The position numbers and the translations under genes were made by a program. Shown piece after piece: positions 63,329 through 64,000 of a DNA stretch of 64,000 nucleotides. Source of the stretch: Phytopseudomonas straminea (GTDB lineage: Bacteria > Pseudomonadota > Gammaproteobacteria > Pseudomonadales > Pseudomonadaceae); assembly GCF_900112645.1 (NCBI RefSeq), contig NZ_FOMO01000007.1, positions 153,058 to 217,057 on the forward strand, written 5' to 3'. Below the pieces are notes generated by a model. The model was not told where the DNA came from, searched no databases, and was given only the letters and a program-made list of their open reading frames with translations. Numbering within the stretch: position 1 is the stretch's first letter; each line of letters begins with the position of its first letter.

Positions 63329-64000
<672 letters not shown>

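Overview
The window is a 64 kb piece of chromosome from a Pseudomonas (GC-rich, strong G/C third positions, GTG/TTG starts tolerated, Pseudomonas-type GTGGGAGC REP repeats). Several blocks follow the order I remember from P. aeruginosa PAO1: PhoH-moaC-moaD-moaE; corC-like / ccsA-like / ffh-rpsP-rimM-trmD-rplS / xerD-dsbC-hom-thrC; the PspA-flotillin 'bac' genes; and rhlB, estB-type esterase, amino-acid binding protein, pcs. These blocks are joined differently here, so this is a related species and not P. aeruginosa. No rRNA, tRNA, CRISPR, prophage or plasmid genes were seen.

Layout. 1-4.4 kb: glycine cleavage operon gcvH-gcvP-gcvT (minus; gcvT cut by the window edge) behind a leader with three GTATT/AATAC inverted repeats. 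4.4-13.5 kb: mostly minus-strand housekeeping and stress genes (sirB1-like, LexA-boxed yebG, psiE, a SWIM-SNF2 helicase, a periplasmic-sensor diguanylate cyclase, an SDR, small membrane proteins, yaaA). 13.5-18.2 kb: PIN-PhoH ATPase, moaCDE (molybdopterin), a tiny membrane protein and purT. 18.4-28.9 kb: corC-like and ccsA-like genes facing ffh-rpsP-rimM-trmD-rplS, then xerD-dsbC-hom-thrC.

29.1-41.1 kb is the most interesting part. After endA comes an eight-gene plus-strand array: DUF2170/YjfI protein with a possible N-terminal DNA-binding extension, PspA/IM30 (ESCRT-III superfamily), an OB-fold membrane protein (YqiJ-like), a flotillin (YqiK-like), a 79-residue TerB-like protein, a 1745-residue AAA+ ATPase, a rhomboid protease and a single-HKD phospholipase D-like protein. 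The last three are translationally coupled or nearly so. The first four correspond to genes I recall as the P. aeruginosa bacABCD biofilm cluster; the whole set looks like an ESCRT/Vps4-like membrane surveillance and remodelling module. A 276-bp MITE with CTAG target duplications sits in what was a 4-nt gap at the end of this array.

41.4-51.8 kb: DUF2157-like membrane protein, rhlB, membrane dipeptidase, a cNMP-binding diguanylate cyclase, an esterase, and the general amino acid ABC transporter aapJQMP. 51.8-56.7 kb: valine/beta-alanine type catabolism (mmsA, mmsB), an MHS-family transporter and a divergent LysR regulator. 56.7-59.4 kb: NTF2-like protein, phosphatidylcholine synthase, GIY-YIG protein, GST. 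59.5-64 kb: ethanolamine use without a microcompartment (aldehyde dehydrogenase cut by the window edge, permease, eutB, eutC).

Starts were chosen from ribosome-binding sites and family lengths. Functions rest on recognised motifs and remembered family resemblance; no database search was run.
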